Below are positions 22,849 to 30,029 of a stretch of DNA of 64,000 nt, one piece after another. The stretch spans positions 186,001 through 250,000 of the forward strand of contig NZ_RDBF01000003.1 in NCBI RefSeq assembly GCF_003674095.1. Reading direction: 5' to 3'. Numbering within the stretch: the stretch's first letter is position 1; every line of letters begins with the position of its first letter. The position numbers and the translations under genes were made by a program. Under the pieces are notes generated by a model, which was given only the letters and a program-made list of their open reading frames with translations, was not told the DNA's origin and made no database searches. Origin of the DNA: Aeromicrobium phragmitis (GTDB taxonomy: Bacteria > Actinomycetota > Actinomycetes > Propionibacteriales > Nocardioidaceae).

Positions 22849-24644
22849 TGGCACCACTGATCGTGGGCGAGCGGCTGGCGATGTCGTTCCCCACCAAGGA
22901 GGTGCTGTCCGACGTCACGCTCGGTATCGCCGAAGGTGATCGGATCGGCGTGGTCGGCCGCAACGGCGACGGCAAGTCGACCTTGTTGCGCATCCTCGCC
23001 AAGCGGCTCGATCCCGACGGTGGCCGAGTGACGTGGCGGCGCGACCTTCGGGTCGGCTACGTCGATCAGTCTGACGCCATGGACCCCGCGCTCACCGTCG
23101 GCGCCGCCGTCGTCGGGGAGCGGGCCGAGCACGAGTGGGCCGGTGACGCCCGGGTCCGGGAGGTCATCGACGGGCTCATTCCACGCGACGTCGCGTGGGA
23201 CGTCACCATCGGGAAGCTCTCGGGCGGGCAGCGTCGGCGGATCGCCCTTGCCGCCGCGTTGATCGAATCCTGGGACGTGCTGATCCTCGACGAGCCGACC
23301 AACCATCTCGACATCGATGCTGTGGTGTGGCTCGCGGAGCACCTCAAGAAGCGTTGGCCCCCGGGCACCGGCGGATTCGCCGTCGTGACCCACGACCGGT
23401 GGTTCCTCGACGAGGTGTGCTCGATGACGTGGGAGGTGCACGACCGCACGGTCGATGCCTTCGAGGGCGGGTACGCGGCATACGTCCTGCAGCGCGTCGA
23501 GCGCGACCGGCAGGCGGCCGCGAGCGAGGCCCGTCGCCAGAACCTCATGCGCAAGGAGTTGGCGTGGCTGCGGCGCGGTGCCCCCGCTCGCACCTCAAAG
23601 CCGAAGTTCCGGATCGACGCGGCGAACGAGCTCGTCGAACGTGAGCCGCCCGTGCGTGACGCCGTCGAGCTGACGCAGCTGGCCACGGCCCGGCTGGGCA
23701 AGGACGTCGTCGATCTGCTCGACGTGAGCGTGCAGACCCCGGACGGCCGCACGATCCTCCGCGACGTCGAGTGGCGCATCGCGCCGGGGGAGCGGGCGGG
23801 CATCCTCGGCGTCAACGGCGCGGGCAAGAGCACGTTGCTCGGCGTCGTGACCGGTGACGTCCAGCCGTCAGCCGGTCGGGTCAAGCGCGGCAAGACCGTC
23901 CGCATCGCGACGCTCAGTCAATCGCTCCATGAACTCGACGCGATCGCCGACGAGCGGGTGAGCGACGTCATCGGGCGACAGCGCGCCACTTACGTCGCCG
24001 GTGACAAGGAGTTGACCCCCGGTCAGCTGCTCGAACGGCTCGGCTTTCGGACCCAGCAACTCGCGACGCCCATCCGCGACCTCTCCGGCGGTCAGCGTCG
24101 GCGGCTTCAGCTCCTGCTGATCATCCTGCAGGAGCCGAACGTGCTGATCCTCGACGAGCCGACGAACGACATGGACACCGACATGCTGACGGCGATCGAG
24201 GATCTGCTCGACACCTGGCCGGGCACGCTGCTCGTCGTCTCGCACGACCGGTACCTGATGGAGCGGGTCACCGATCACCAGTACGCAGTGCTCGGCGGTC
24301 ATCTGCGGCACCTGCCTGGGGGCGTCGACGAGTACCTGAGGCTGCAGCGGGCCGTGGAAGCGCGCGATGCGGCGGAGATCGCCACGGCACCGCCCGCGGA
24401 ACCCTTGTCGTCGCGACCGTCGGCGCAGCGAGAGCGTGAGCTGAAGAAGGATCTGGCGCGTGCCGAACGACAGGTCGAGAAGTTGACGGCGCAGGTCGAG
24501 GAGCTCGACACGCAGATGGCGCAGGCGGCCACCGACCCCGAGCGACTGACCGCGCTGGATACCGAGCGCCGCAAGCTTGCCGCCGAACTCGACGCGGCCG
24601 AAGCGGTCTGGCTCGACGCTGCAGGTGAACTCGACGCCCTCTGA
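22848..24644 (+). CDS. ABC-F family ATPase (Uup/EttA-like, ribosome-associated type)
   Basis: A 598-residue soluble protein with two ABC domains and no membrane segment. Domain 1 has GRNGDGKST and LSGGQRRRIALA with DEPTNHLD. Domain 2 has GVNGAGKST and LSGGQRRRLQL with DEPTNDMD. A linker of about 70 residues (the P-site tRNA interaction motif region, RRQNLMRKELAWLRRGAPARTSKPKFR) joins them. A C-terminal coiled coil (about residues 525-590) resembles the DNA- or ribosome-binding tail of Uup. ABC-F proteins relieve ribosome stalling or confer antibiotic resistance. Translationally coupled to ispE by a one-base overlap. Subfamily unassigned. Confidence 0.9.
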   Translation: MAPLIVGERLAMSFPTKEVLSDVTLGIAEGDRIGVVGRNGDGKSTLLRILAKRLDPDGGRVTWRRDLRVGYVDQSDAMDPALTVGAAVVGERAEHEWAGDARVREVIDGLIPRDVAWDVTIGKLSGGQRRRIALAAALIESWDVLILDEPTNHLDIDAVVWLAEHLKKRWPPGTGGFAVVTHDRWFLDEVCSMTWEVHDRTVDAFEGGYAAYVLQRVERDRQAAASEARRQNLMRKELAWLRRGAPARTSKPKFRIDAANELVEREPPVRDAVELTQLATARLGKDVVDLLDVSVQTPDGRTILRDVEWRIAPGERAGILGVNGAGKSTLLGVVTGDVQPSAGRVKRGKTVRIATLSQSLHELDAIADERVSDVIGRQRATYVAGDKELTPGQLLERLGFRTQQLATPIRDLSGGQRRRLQLLLIILQEPNVLILDEPTNDMDTDMLTAIEDLLDTWPGTLLVVSHDRYLMERVTDHQYAVLGGHLRHLPGGVDEYLRLQRAVEARDAAEIATAPPAEPLSSRPSAQRERELKKDLARAERQVEKLTAQVEELDTQMAQAATDPERLTALDTERRKLAAELDAAEAVWLDAAGELDAL

Positions 24645-24660
24645 CCCCCTCGCGCGCTGG

Positions 24661-24784
24661 GGCGGTGCGTGGTCAACCTGTCGGGTGCCGGGGCGGTGCC
24701 TGGTCAACCTGTCAGCGTCGGTGATGGGTTGATGGTGCACCGCTGCCCGGGCGGGCAGTCGGCGATGCGTTGATGGTGCACCGC
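24661..24784. repeat. Palindromic element, second copy of the A-A-B-B type
   Basis: Between the convergent ABC-F and MarR genes are two direct copies of a 22-bp block differing at one base (24661-24682 and 24692-24713, core GGTCAACCTGTC). They are followed by two direct copies of GTTGATGGTGCACCGC (24728-24743 and 24769-24784). The second type is close to the reverse complement of the first (GCGGTGCACCATCAAC against GCGGTGCGTGGTCAAC), so the region can form a large hairpin or serve as a transcription-stop structure. The layout matches 923-1073. Confidence 0.7.
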
Positions 24785-24829
24785 CCACCGCTGGCTCCTC
24801 GCGCGGGGCGACCGTTCGGATCGGGTTGC

Positions 24830-25315
24830 TTATTCCGAGAACGGCTGGGTCAGCACGCGCAGTGACGAGGCGATGGACTCGCGGTCGGCGGCCGGGAGGT
24901 CGGCCAGCAGGCGCGATTCGTGGTGCATGAGCTCGTCGAGCGCCGCGTCGACGCGCTCGCGTCCGGCGGTGGTGAGTCGCACCAGGACACCGCGGCGATC
25001 CGACGGGGCAGGGCGACGTTCGACGAGTCCCTTGCCTTGCAGCCGGTCGACCCGATTGGTCATCGTTCCGCTCGTCACCATGGTGGCGGTCACGAGTTGA
25101 CCGGCCGACAGTTCATAGGGATCGCCTGCGCGTCGCAAGGCCGCCAAGACATCGAACTCCCAGGGTTCGAGTCCCTGCGCGGCGAAGGCCTGCTTGCGAA
25201 GGCGATCGAGGTGCTTGGCGAGGCGCGTCACGCGGCTGAGCACCTCCATGGGGGACACGTCGGTCTCGGGGCGCTCGCGGCGCCATGCGGCGACGATCCG
25301 GTCGACCTCGTCCAT
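24830..25315 (-). CDS. MarR family transcriptional regulator
   Basis: A 161-residue winged-helix repressor. After an N-terminal dimerisation helix comes the DNA-binding core: FDVLAALRRAGDPYELSAGQLVTATMVTSGTMTNRVDRLQGKGLVERRPAPSDRRGVLVRLT, with the DRRGVLV wing typical of MarR. Members sense phenolic compounds, antibiotics or peroxide; no ligand can be inferred and no cysteine suggestive of OhrR sensing is visible. ATG 25315 follows a minus-strand TAGACT box (25327-25322) by 12 bases: leaderless. Palindromes in the promoter spacer (25332-25358) point to autoregulation. The divergent neighbour is a tRNA gene, so other targets must lie elsewhere. Confidence 0.9.
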   Translation of the reverse strand: MDEVDRIVAAWRRERPETDVSPMEVLSRVTRLAKHLDRLRKQAFAAQGLEPWEFDVLAALRRAGDPYELSAGQLVTATMVTSGTMTNRVDRLQGKGLVERRPAPSDRRGVLVRLTTAGRERVDAALDELMHHESRLLADLPAADRESIASSLRVLTQPFSE

Positions 25316-25331
25316 GGCGAGAGTCTACCCA

Positions 25332-25358
25332 TCAAGAATCTTGAGGTCGAGAATCTTG
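25332..25358. promoter_or_regulatory. Probable MarR autoregulatory operator
   Basis: TCAAGAATCTTGA (25332-25344) is a palindrome (TCAAG-AAT-CTTGA). It is followed by a second partial copy, TCGAGAATCTTG (25347-25358). Read together, ATCTTGA-GG-TCGAGAAT is also a good dyad of the ATCTTGANNTCAAGAT kind bound by many MarR proteins. On the minus strand the element lies between the -10 box TAGACT and a TCGACC -35-like hexamer, so binding would block transcription of the regulator. Confidence 0.65.
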
Positions 25359-25419
25359 CCTGGTGATCGCACCGGCAGCTGGGCTCCTACTCGACCGGTT
25401 CGGTACGCTGGACCCGCTT

Positions 25420-25501
25420 TCCCCGGTTGGTCTGTCGGCAGGGCCCGCCTGACTTTGAATCAGGACTAGCGACGTAGGTTCGACTCCTACCCGGGGAGCC
25501 A
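25420..25501 (+). tRNA. tRNA-Gln (TTG anticodon), CCA encoded, long variable loop
   Basis: The acceptor stem TCCCCGG pairs perfectly with CCGGGGA, with discriminator G and encoded CCA (25499-25501). The anticodon stem CCTGA/TCAGG encloses CTTTGAA, anticodon TTG, reading CAA (Gln). The T arm GTAGG-TTCGACT-CCTAC is perfect. Two features are unusual: the variable loop appears to be 9 nt (ACTAGCGAC), and the D stem GGTC/GCCC has one mismatch. A TACGCT box lies at 25404-25409. The neighbour glmU also lies near a Gln tRNA gene in mycobacteria, from memory. Confidence 0.85.
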
Positions 25502-25686
25502 GTCGTCCCAGCATGCATGTCTCGCGCAGCAGAAAGCGCTCGGTGATGCGCGACACCTGGCATGTCGCGGGCCGGGGCGGTGACGGCATCGCCCGGTACG
25601 CTGAGGGGTGGGCCGCAAACGGCTCCCCGGCCGTCCACTGCGGGTCGGTCGCCCATTCCCCGCTCTCGACCACGAAGGAGCCGCGC
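25502..25686 (+). promoter_or_regulatory. glmU promoter and leader
   Basis: The gap between tRNA-Gln and glmU holds a TACGCT -10 box (25597-25602) preceded by no clear -35. It is followed by a predicted leader of about 78 nt ending in AAGGAG (25675-25680) 6 bases before the GTG. I see no known riboswitch and no coding region. Confidence 0.45.
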
Positions 25687-27138
25687 GTGGACGCGAACGT
25701 CACCGCGATCGTCCTGGCTGCCGGTGCCGGCACCCGCATGAAGTCCGAGCGAGCCAAGGTCCTGCACGAACTCGCGGGTCGTCCGATGCTCGCTCACGCC
25801 CTGGCCGCCGTGCAGGAGTTCGGAGCACGGCGCCGCGTCGTGGTCGTCGGCCACCAGCGCGAGCAGGTCGAGGAGGCTCTGGCTTCGTTCGACGCCCAAG
25901 CGACTGTCGCGGTCCAACACGAGCGCAAGGGCACCGGCGACGCGGTCAGCGCCGCGCTCAACGCCATCGACCTCGATCCGGCTGCGCTCGGCACGGTCCT
26001 CATCACGTATGGGGACGTGCCGCTGTTGCAGGCCCAGACCCTCGCCGAGGTCGTCGCCGCGCACCGCGAGGGCCGTCGCGCCGTCACCATCCTGTCCGCC
26101 CACGTCGACGACCCGGCCGGCTACGGCCGCATCCTTCGCGATGCCGGAGGAGACGTCGTGGCCATTCGCGAGCACAAGGACGCCAGCGACGACGAGCGCT
26201 CCGTGCGAGAGATCAACAGCGGGATCCTCGTGGTCGACGGCGCGTTTCTCGTCCCCGCGCTGAACCGTCTGACACCGCAGAACGCGCAAGGCGAGCTCTA
26301 CCTGACCGACATCGTCGGCTTCGCCGTCGAGGACGGTCTGCCGGTCGGGGCGCACGTACTCGAGGACGTGTGGCAGACCGAGGGCGTCAACGACCGCGTC
26401 CAGCTCGCCCGGCTGGCGCGCGAACTCAACCGGCGCATCACGGACCACTGGATGCGCGAAGGCGTCACGATCGTCGACCCCGCCACCACCTGGATCGACT
26501 CCGACGTCACGCTCGCGCCGGACGTCACCGTGCTCCCGGGCACGCAACTGCTCGGCGCGACCACGGTCGCCGAGGGCGCGACGATCGGCCCGGACACCAC
26601 GCTGCGCAACGTCGAGGTCGGACGCGGCGCGACCGTCGTGCGCACCCACGGCAGCGACGCCGTCGTCGGTCCGGATGCCACGGTGGGCCCTTTCGCGTAC
26701 CTGCGTCCGGGCACCGAGCTCGGCACCGCCAGCAAGGTCGGCACGTTCGTCGAGACGAAGAACTCCACGCTCGGGGACGGTGCCAAAGTGCCGCACCTGT
26801 CGTACATCGGCGACGCCACCGTGGGCGAGGGCAGCAACCTCGGGGCCGGCGCGATCACCGCGAACTACGACGGCCAGCACAAGCACCGCACGACCATCGG
26901 GCGGCACGTCAAGACCGGCTGCGACAACGTGTTCGTCGCTCCTGTCGAGATCGGCGACGGGGCCTTCACCGGAGCGGGAACGATCGTCCGTGACGACATC
27001 CCGCCGGGGGCGCTGGGCGTGAGCGCTGGGTCACAGAGGATCATGGAAGGGTGGGTCGCGAGCCGGCGGCCCGGCTCGGCGTCGCACGAGGCCGCCTCCG
27101 CAGCACAGCAGGAAGAGAACACCGGTGACCAGCAGTAG
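25687..27138 (+). CDS. glmU: Bifunctional UDP-N-acetylglucosamine pyrophosphorylase / glucosamine-1-phosphate acetyltransferase
   Basis: A 483-residue bifunctional enzyme making UDP-GlcNAc for peptidoglycan. The N-terminal uridylyltransferase domain has LAAGAGTRMKSERAKVLHELAGRP and GTGDAVSAAL. The C-terminal left-handed beta-helix acetyltransferase domain starts near residue 260 and contains YLRPGTELG, VETKNS, SYIGDATVG and ITANYDGQHKHRT. The start is GTG 25687, set by AAGGAG with 6-nt spacing; longer frames run into the leader and lack a ribosome-binding site. It overlaps prs by 14 bases, so the two are co-translated, as glmU-prsA are neighbours in mycobacteria. Confidence 0.97.
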   Translation: MDANVTAIVLAAGAGTRMKSERAKVLHELAGRPMLAHALAAVQEFGARRRVVVVGHQREQVEEALASFDAQATVAVQHERKGTGDAVSAALNAIDLDPAALGTVLITYGDVPLLQAQTLAEVVAAHREGRRAVTILSAHVDDPAGYGRILRDAGGDVVAIREHKDASDDERSVREINSGILVVDGAFLVPALNRLTPQNAQGELYLTDIVGFAVEDGLPVGAHVLEDVWQTEGVNDRVQLARLARELNRRITDHWMREGVTIVDPATTWIDSDVTLAPDVTVLPGTQLLGATTVAEGATIGPDTTLRNVEVGRGATVVRTHGSDAVVGPDATVGPFAYLRPGTELGTASKVGTFVETKNSTLGDGAKVPHLSYIGDATVGEGSNLGAGAITANYDGQHKHRTTIGRHVKTGCDNVFVAPVEIGDGAFTGAGTIVRDDIPPGALGVSAGSQRIMEGWVASRRPGSASHEAASAAQQEENTGDQQ

Positions 27139-28108
27139 TCTCAGTGAGCGCACGCCGACCCGCAACCTCATGCTCTTCTCGGGCCGGGTGCATCCCACCC
27201 TGGCCCAGGAGGTCGCCGAGCTGTTGCAGGTCGATCTCGTGCCGACGACCGCGTACGACTTCGCCAACGGCGAGATCTACGTCCGCTTCGACCAGTCGGT
27301 GCGCGGCTGCGACGCCTTCGTCATCCAGAGCCACGCGGCGCCGATCAACGAGGCGATCATGGAGCAGCTCATCATGATCGACGCGCTCAAGCGCGCCTCC
27401 GCCAAGCGCATCACGGTGGTTCTCCCGTTCTACGGTTACGCCCGTCAGGACAAGAAGCACCTCGGCCGTGAGCCCATCTCAGCCCGGCTGATCGCCGACC
27501 TCTTCCTGGCCGCCGGCGCGGACCGCCTGATGACCGTGGATCTGCACACGGCCCAGATCCAGGGCTTCTTCGACGGTCCGGTGGACCACCTGCTCGCGAT
27601 GCCCATCCTCACGCGGCACGTCAAGAAGAAGTACGCCGACAAGCCGTTCGCCGTCGTCTCGCCCGATGCCGGCCGGATCAAGGTCGCCGAGTCCTGGGCC
27701 AATTCGCTGGGTGGCGCGCCGCTGGCGTTCATTCACAAGTCGCGCGACATCTCCCGCCCCAACGAGAGCAAGGCCAACCGCGTCGTCGGCGACGTCAAGG
27801 GTCGTACCTGCATCCTCGTCGACGACCTCATCGACACCGGCGGCACGATCGTCCAGGCCGCCGAGGCGTTGATGGCCGAGGGCGCGGCCGAGGTCGTCAT
27901 CGCCGCGACGCACGCCGTGTTCTCCGGCCCGGCCGTCGATCGGCTCAAGAACTGCAGCGCTCGTGAGGTCATCGTGACCAACACGCTGCCGATGTCGGAT
28001 GACAAGCACTTCGACAAGCTCACGGTGCTGTCCATCGCGCCGCTGCTCGCGCAAGCGGTGTCCGCGGTCTTCGAAGACGGATCGGTCACCAGCCTGTTCA
28101 CGGAGTGA
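27125..28108 (+). CDS. prs: Ribose-phosphate pyrophosphokinase (PRPP synthetase)
   Basis: A 327-residue class I PRPP synthetase: ribose-5-phosphate plus ATP gives PRPP for nucleotides, His, Trp and, in this group, decaprenyl-phosphoribose. It has YARQDKKHLGREPISA, VDLHTAQIQGFFDGPVDHL, VVSPDAGRIK, the flexible-loop RP..NESK region and the PRPP-binding VDDLIDTGGTI. The GTG at 27125 lies inside the last codons of glmU (14-base overlap). Typical length. Cytosolic hexamer by family. Confidence 0.97.
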   Translation: MTSSSLSERTPTRNLMLFSGRVHPTLAQEVAELLQVDLVPTTAYDFANGEIYVRFDQSVRGCDAFVIQSHAAPINEAIMEQLIMIDALKRASAKRITVVLPFYGYARQDKKHLGREPISARLIADLFLAAGADRLMTVDLHTAQIQGFFDGPVDHLLAMPILTRHVKKKYADKPFAVVSPDAGRIKVAESWANSLGGAPLAFIHKSRDISRPNESKANRVVGDVKGRTCILVDDLIDTGGTIVQAAEALMAEGAAEVVIAATHAVFSGPAVDRLKNCSAREVIVTNTLPMSDDKHFDKLTVLSIAPLLAQAVSAVFEDGSVTSLFTE

Positions 28109-28112
28109 TGTC

Positions 28113-28496
28113 GTGCTCCACCGCGGCCGCGCGTTCGGTCTCGCGATGCTCGTGGGAGTGCTGTACGCGCTGATCGCGGTGACGGGTGCCGTGGTGATCG
28201 GCTCGGGGAGTTCTGCCCTCGGCGCTGCGAGCGCGGTCGTCGCCGGCATCGGGCTCCTCGGCGGTTGGCTCACGACCGGGGTCGCGGTGCTGACCCTCCG
28301 GGCGACACGGGACCGGGATCCTGACGACGACGTCGCCATCACGGTGGCCACGCTGGCGGGGAGCGGCTTCATCGCGGTGTTCGGCTTCCTCGCGCTCCGT
28401 TCGCTCGGCGCCTTTCCCGCGGTGCTGGCCGTGGCCGTTCTGACCCTCGCGACCCACGTCGTGTTGCGTCGTGGGCTGCCGCGCCTGCTCCTCTGA
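28113..28496 (+). CDS. Small four-helix membrane protein, unknown
   Basis: A 127-residue protein starting at GTG 28113, 4 bases after the prs stop. It consists almost wholly of four hydrophobic helices (about residues 7-28, 34-56, 71-92 and 96-115) separated by short Arg- or Asp-containing loops (RATRDRDPDDD between helices 2 and 3). I do not recognise the family. The tight spacing puts it at the end of the glmU-prs operon. A hairpin with a T-tract follows at once. Codon usage fits the genome, so it is likely a real but uncharacterised membrane protein. Confidence 0.65.
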   Translation: MLHRGRAFGLAMLVGVLYALIAVTGAVVIGSGSSALGAASAVVAGIGLLGGWLTTGVAVLTLRATRDRDPDDDVAITVATLAGSGFIAVFGFLALRSLGAFPAVLAVAVLTLATHVVLRRGLPRLLL

Positions 28497-28520
28497 GCGC
28501 GGCCGCGGAGAGCGGTTTTT
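28491..28520 (+). terminator. Intrinsic terminator of the glmU-prs operon
   Basis: CTCT-GA-GCGC and GCGG-AGAG (28491-28512, overlapping the stop codon) can form a bulged stem around GGCC, followed by CGG and a run of five T (28516-28520). The T-run is conspicuous in this GC-rich sequence. The same T-rich tract may serve as part of the rplY -35 region. Confidence 0.5.
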
Positions 28521-28540
28521 GTGGCCGACCGGCGGTGGGG

Positions 28541-28677
28541 TAGACTCTCGGGGTTGCCTCGGCGAGGGCCCTTTCCGGCCGTGATCGACGCGGCGCTCGA
28601 GTGCGAGTGCTGAGTCGAGCCTTGTCCAAGGCGCCGAGACCACCTGAATGACGACGTATTCGAGGAGCTTCACCCCC
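28541..28677 (+). promoter_or_regulatory. rplY promoter and structured leader
   Basis: TAGACT (28541-28546) is a good -10 box, with TTTGTG about 17 bases upstream. The predicted leader is about 125 nt, unusually long for this window. CCTCGGCG near its start (28557-28564) is complementary to CGCCGAG near its end (28632-28638), and inner segments such as GGCGCTCGAG/GCTGAGTCGAGCC can pair. A long-range closed structure just ahead of a 5S-rRNA-binding ribosomal protein gene suggests autogenous control. That is inference from pairing only. Confidence 0.42.
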
Positions 28678-29322
28678 GTGGCCGAGATCAAGATCGCCGC
28701 TGAAACCCGTACCGAGTTCGGCAAGGGCGCTGCGCGCCGTATCCGACGCGCCGACAAGGTGCCCGCAGTCCTCTACGGTCACGGCACCGATCCGGTGCAC
28801 GTGACGCTGCCGGGCCACGACCTCATGCTGGCCCTGAAGAATTCGAACGCCCTGCTGAACATCGAGCTGGGCTCGGAGAACCACCTCACGATTCCCAAGC
28901 AGGTTCAGCGCGACCCGCTCAAGGGCTTCATCGAGCACGCCGATCTCCTCATCGTCAAGCGCGGTGAGAAGGTTGAGGTCGACGTCCCGATCACGGTCGT
29001 CGGCGAGCCGGGTCCGGACGCGCTGCTCGTGACCGAGAACGCCTCCGTCACGATCGAGGCCGAGGCCACCCACATCCCGTCCGAGATCGAGGTGTCGGTC
29101 GAGGGGCTGGAGGCGGGCGCCCAGGTGACCGCCGCCGACCTGCAGCTGCCGCAGGGTGCCGCGCTCGCGGTCGAGTCCGATCTGCTCATCATCAACGTCA
29201 CCCACGCTCCGACGGCCGCCGAGGTCGAGGCGGAGCTGGTGGAGGCGGAGGCCGACGCCGGCATCGAGCACGCCGCCGCTGAGGGTGAGATCGGCGTCTC
29301 CGGGGAGAGCTCCGAAAGCTGA
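28678..29322 (+). CDS. rplY: 50S ribosomal protein L25/general stress protein Ctc
   Basis: A 214-residue L25/TL5/Ctc protein that binds 5S rRNA in the 50S subunit. The N-terminal L25 domain (KIAAETRTEFGKGAARRIRRADKVPAVLYGHG) is followed by the beta-rich TL5 C-terminal domain and an acidic Glu/Ala-rich tail from about residue 180. The start is GTG 28678: GAGGAG lies 10 bases upstream, and family members begin MAEIKI. An ATG 30 bases earlier would add 10 atypical residues and lacks a site. The stop overlaps pth by one base. In mycobacteria rplY and pth are also adjacent. Confidence 0.95.
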   Translation: MAEIKIAAETRTEFGKGAARRIRRADKVPAVLYGHGTDPVHVTLPGHDLMLALKNSNALLNIELGSENHLTIPKQVQRDPLKGFIEHADLLIVKRGEKVEVDVPITVVGEPGPDALLVTENASVTIEAEATHIPSEIEVSVEGLEAGAQVTAADLQLPQGAALAVESDLLIINVTHAPTAAEVEAELVEAEADAGIEHAAAEGEIGVSGESSES

Positions 29323-29888
29323 TGACGTGGCTCATCGTCGGGCTCGGCAACCCGGGCCCGACGTACGCTGCGACCCGCCACAATGTCGGGTACCTGGTCG
29401 CCGACGTGCTCGCCGAGCGCGTCGGCGGCCGTTTCACGTTGCATACGTGCCGCCGCGCCGAGGTCGTCGAGGGACGGCTCTCCGGTGAGCGCGTCGTGCT
29501 GGGGCGAGCTCGCTCCTACATGAACGAGAGCGGGGGACCGGTCGCCGGTCTCGCGAAGTACTACGACGTCCCGACCGACCATCTCGTCGTCATCCACGAC
29601 GAGCTCGACATCGACTTCGGGGCGCTGCGGATCAAGTTCGGTGGCGGCGACAACGGTCACAACGGCCTCAAGTCCATCCGCCAGTCGCTCGGTACCGGTG
29701 ACTACTACCGCATCCGCGTCGGCATCGGGCGACCTCCCGGACGCCAGCCGGTCCACGACTTCGTGCTCAAGCCCTTCTCGTCCGCCGAGCGCCGCGAGCT
29801 CGGCGTGAACGTCGAGGAGGCGGCTGACGCCGTCGAGAGCCTCCTCGTCGACGGGCTCGTGAAGACGCAAAGTTCGTTCAATCGCTGA
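29322..29888 (+). CDS. pth: Peptidyl-tRNA hydrolase
   Basis: A 188-residue Pth that releases peptides from peptidyl-tRNA dropped by ribosomes. It carries LIVGLGNPGPTYAATRHNVGY (catalytic His in TRHNVG), KP-type RSYMNESGGPV, VVIHDELDIDFGALRIKFGGGDNGHNGLKSI and GIGRPPGRQPVHDFVL. Normal length. Its ATG overlaps the rplY stop (TGATG), so the two are coupled. Cytosolic. Confidence 0.97.
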   Translation: MTWLIVGLGNPGPTYAATRHNVGYLVADVLAERVGGRFTLHTCRRAEVVEGRLSGERVVLGRARSYMNESGGPVAGLAKYYDVPTDHLVVIHDELDIDFGALRIKFGGGDNGHNGLKSIRQSLGTGDYYRIRVGIGRPPGRQPVHDFVLKPFSSAERRELGVNVEEAADAVESLLVDGLVKTQSSFNR

Positions 29889-29889
29889 A

Positions 29890-29994
29890 CCGAGGTCCCG
29901 GCCGCCCTCCGGCCCGAGATGCGGTCGCTTCTCGGTCACCCGGCCGCCGTTCAGTGACCCGAAAGTGACCACATCTCGGGCCGGAGGCCCTCGG
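29890..29994. repeat. Long nested palindrome between pth and mfd
   Basis: CCTCCGGCCCGAGATG (29906-29921) and CATCTCGGGCCGGAGG (29972-29987) are 16-bp perfect arms. Outside them CCGAGG (29890-29895) pairs with CCTCGG (29989-29994). Inside, GGTCAC (29934-29939) pairs with GTGACC (29954-29959) around CCGGCCGCC. The whole 105-bp block can fold into one stem with an inner hairpin. No T-tract follows. It may terminate the rplY-pth transcript, or be a REP/MITE-like element. Confidence 0.7.
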
Positions 29995-30029
29995 GGTGAG
30001 GTGTGGAACCACAGCGTAATCTGGATACG

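Noticed and set aside
30003-30029. GTG start for mfd at 30003
   Set aside because: It lies upstream of the TAATCT -10 box, so it would not be on the predicted transcript, and it adds nonconserved residues.
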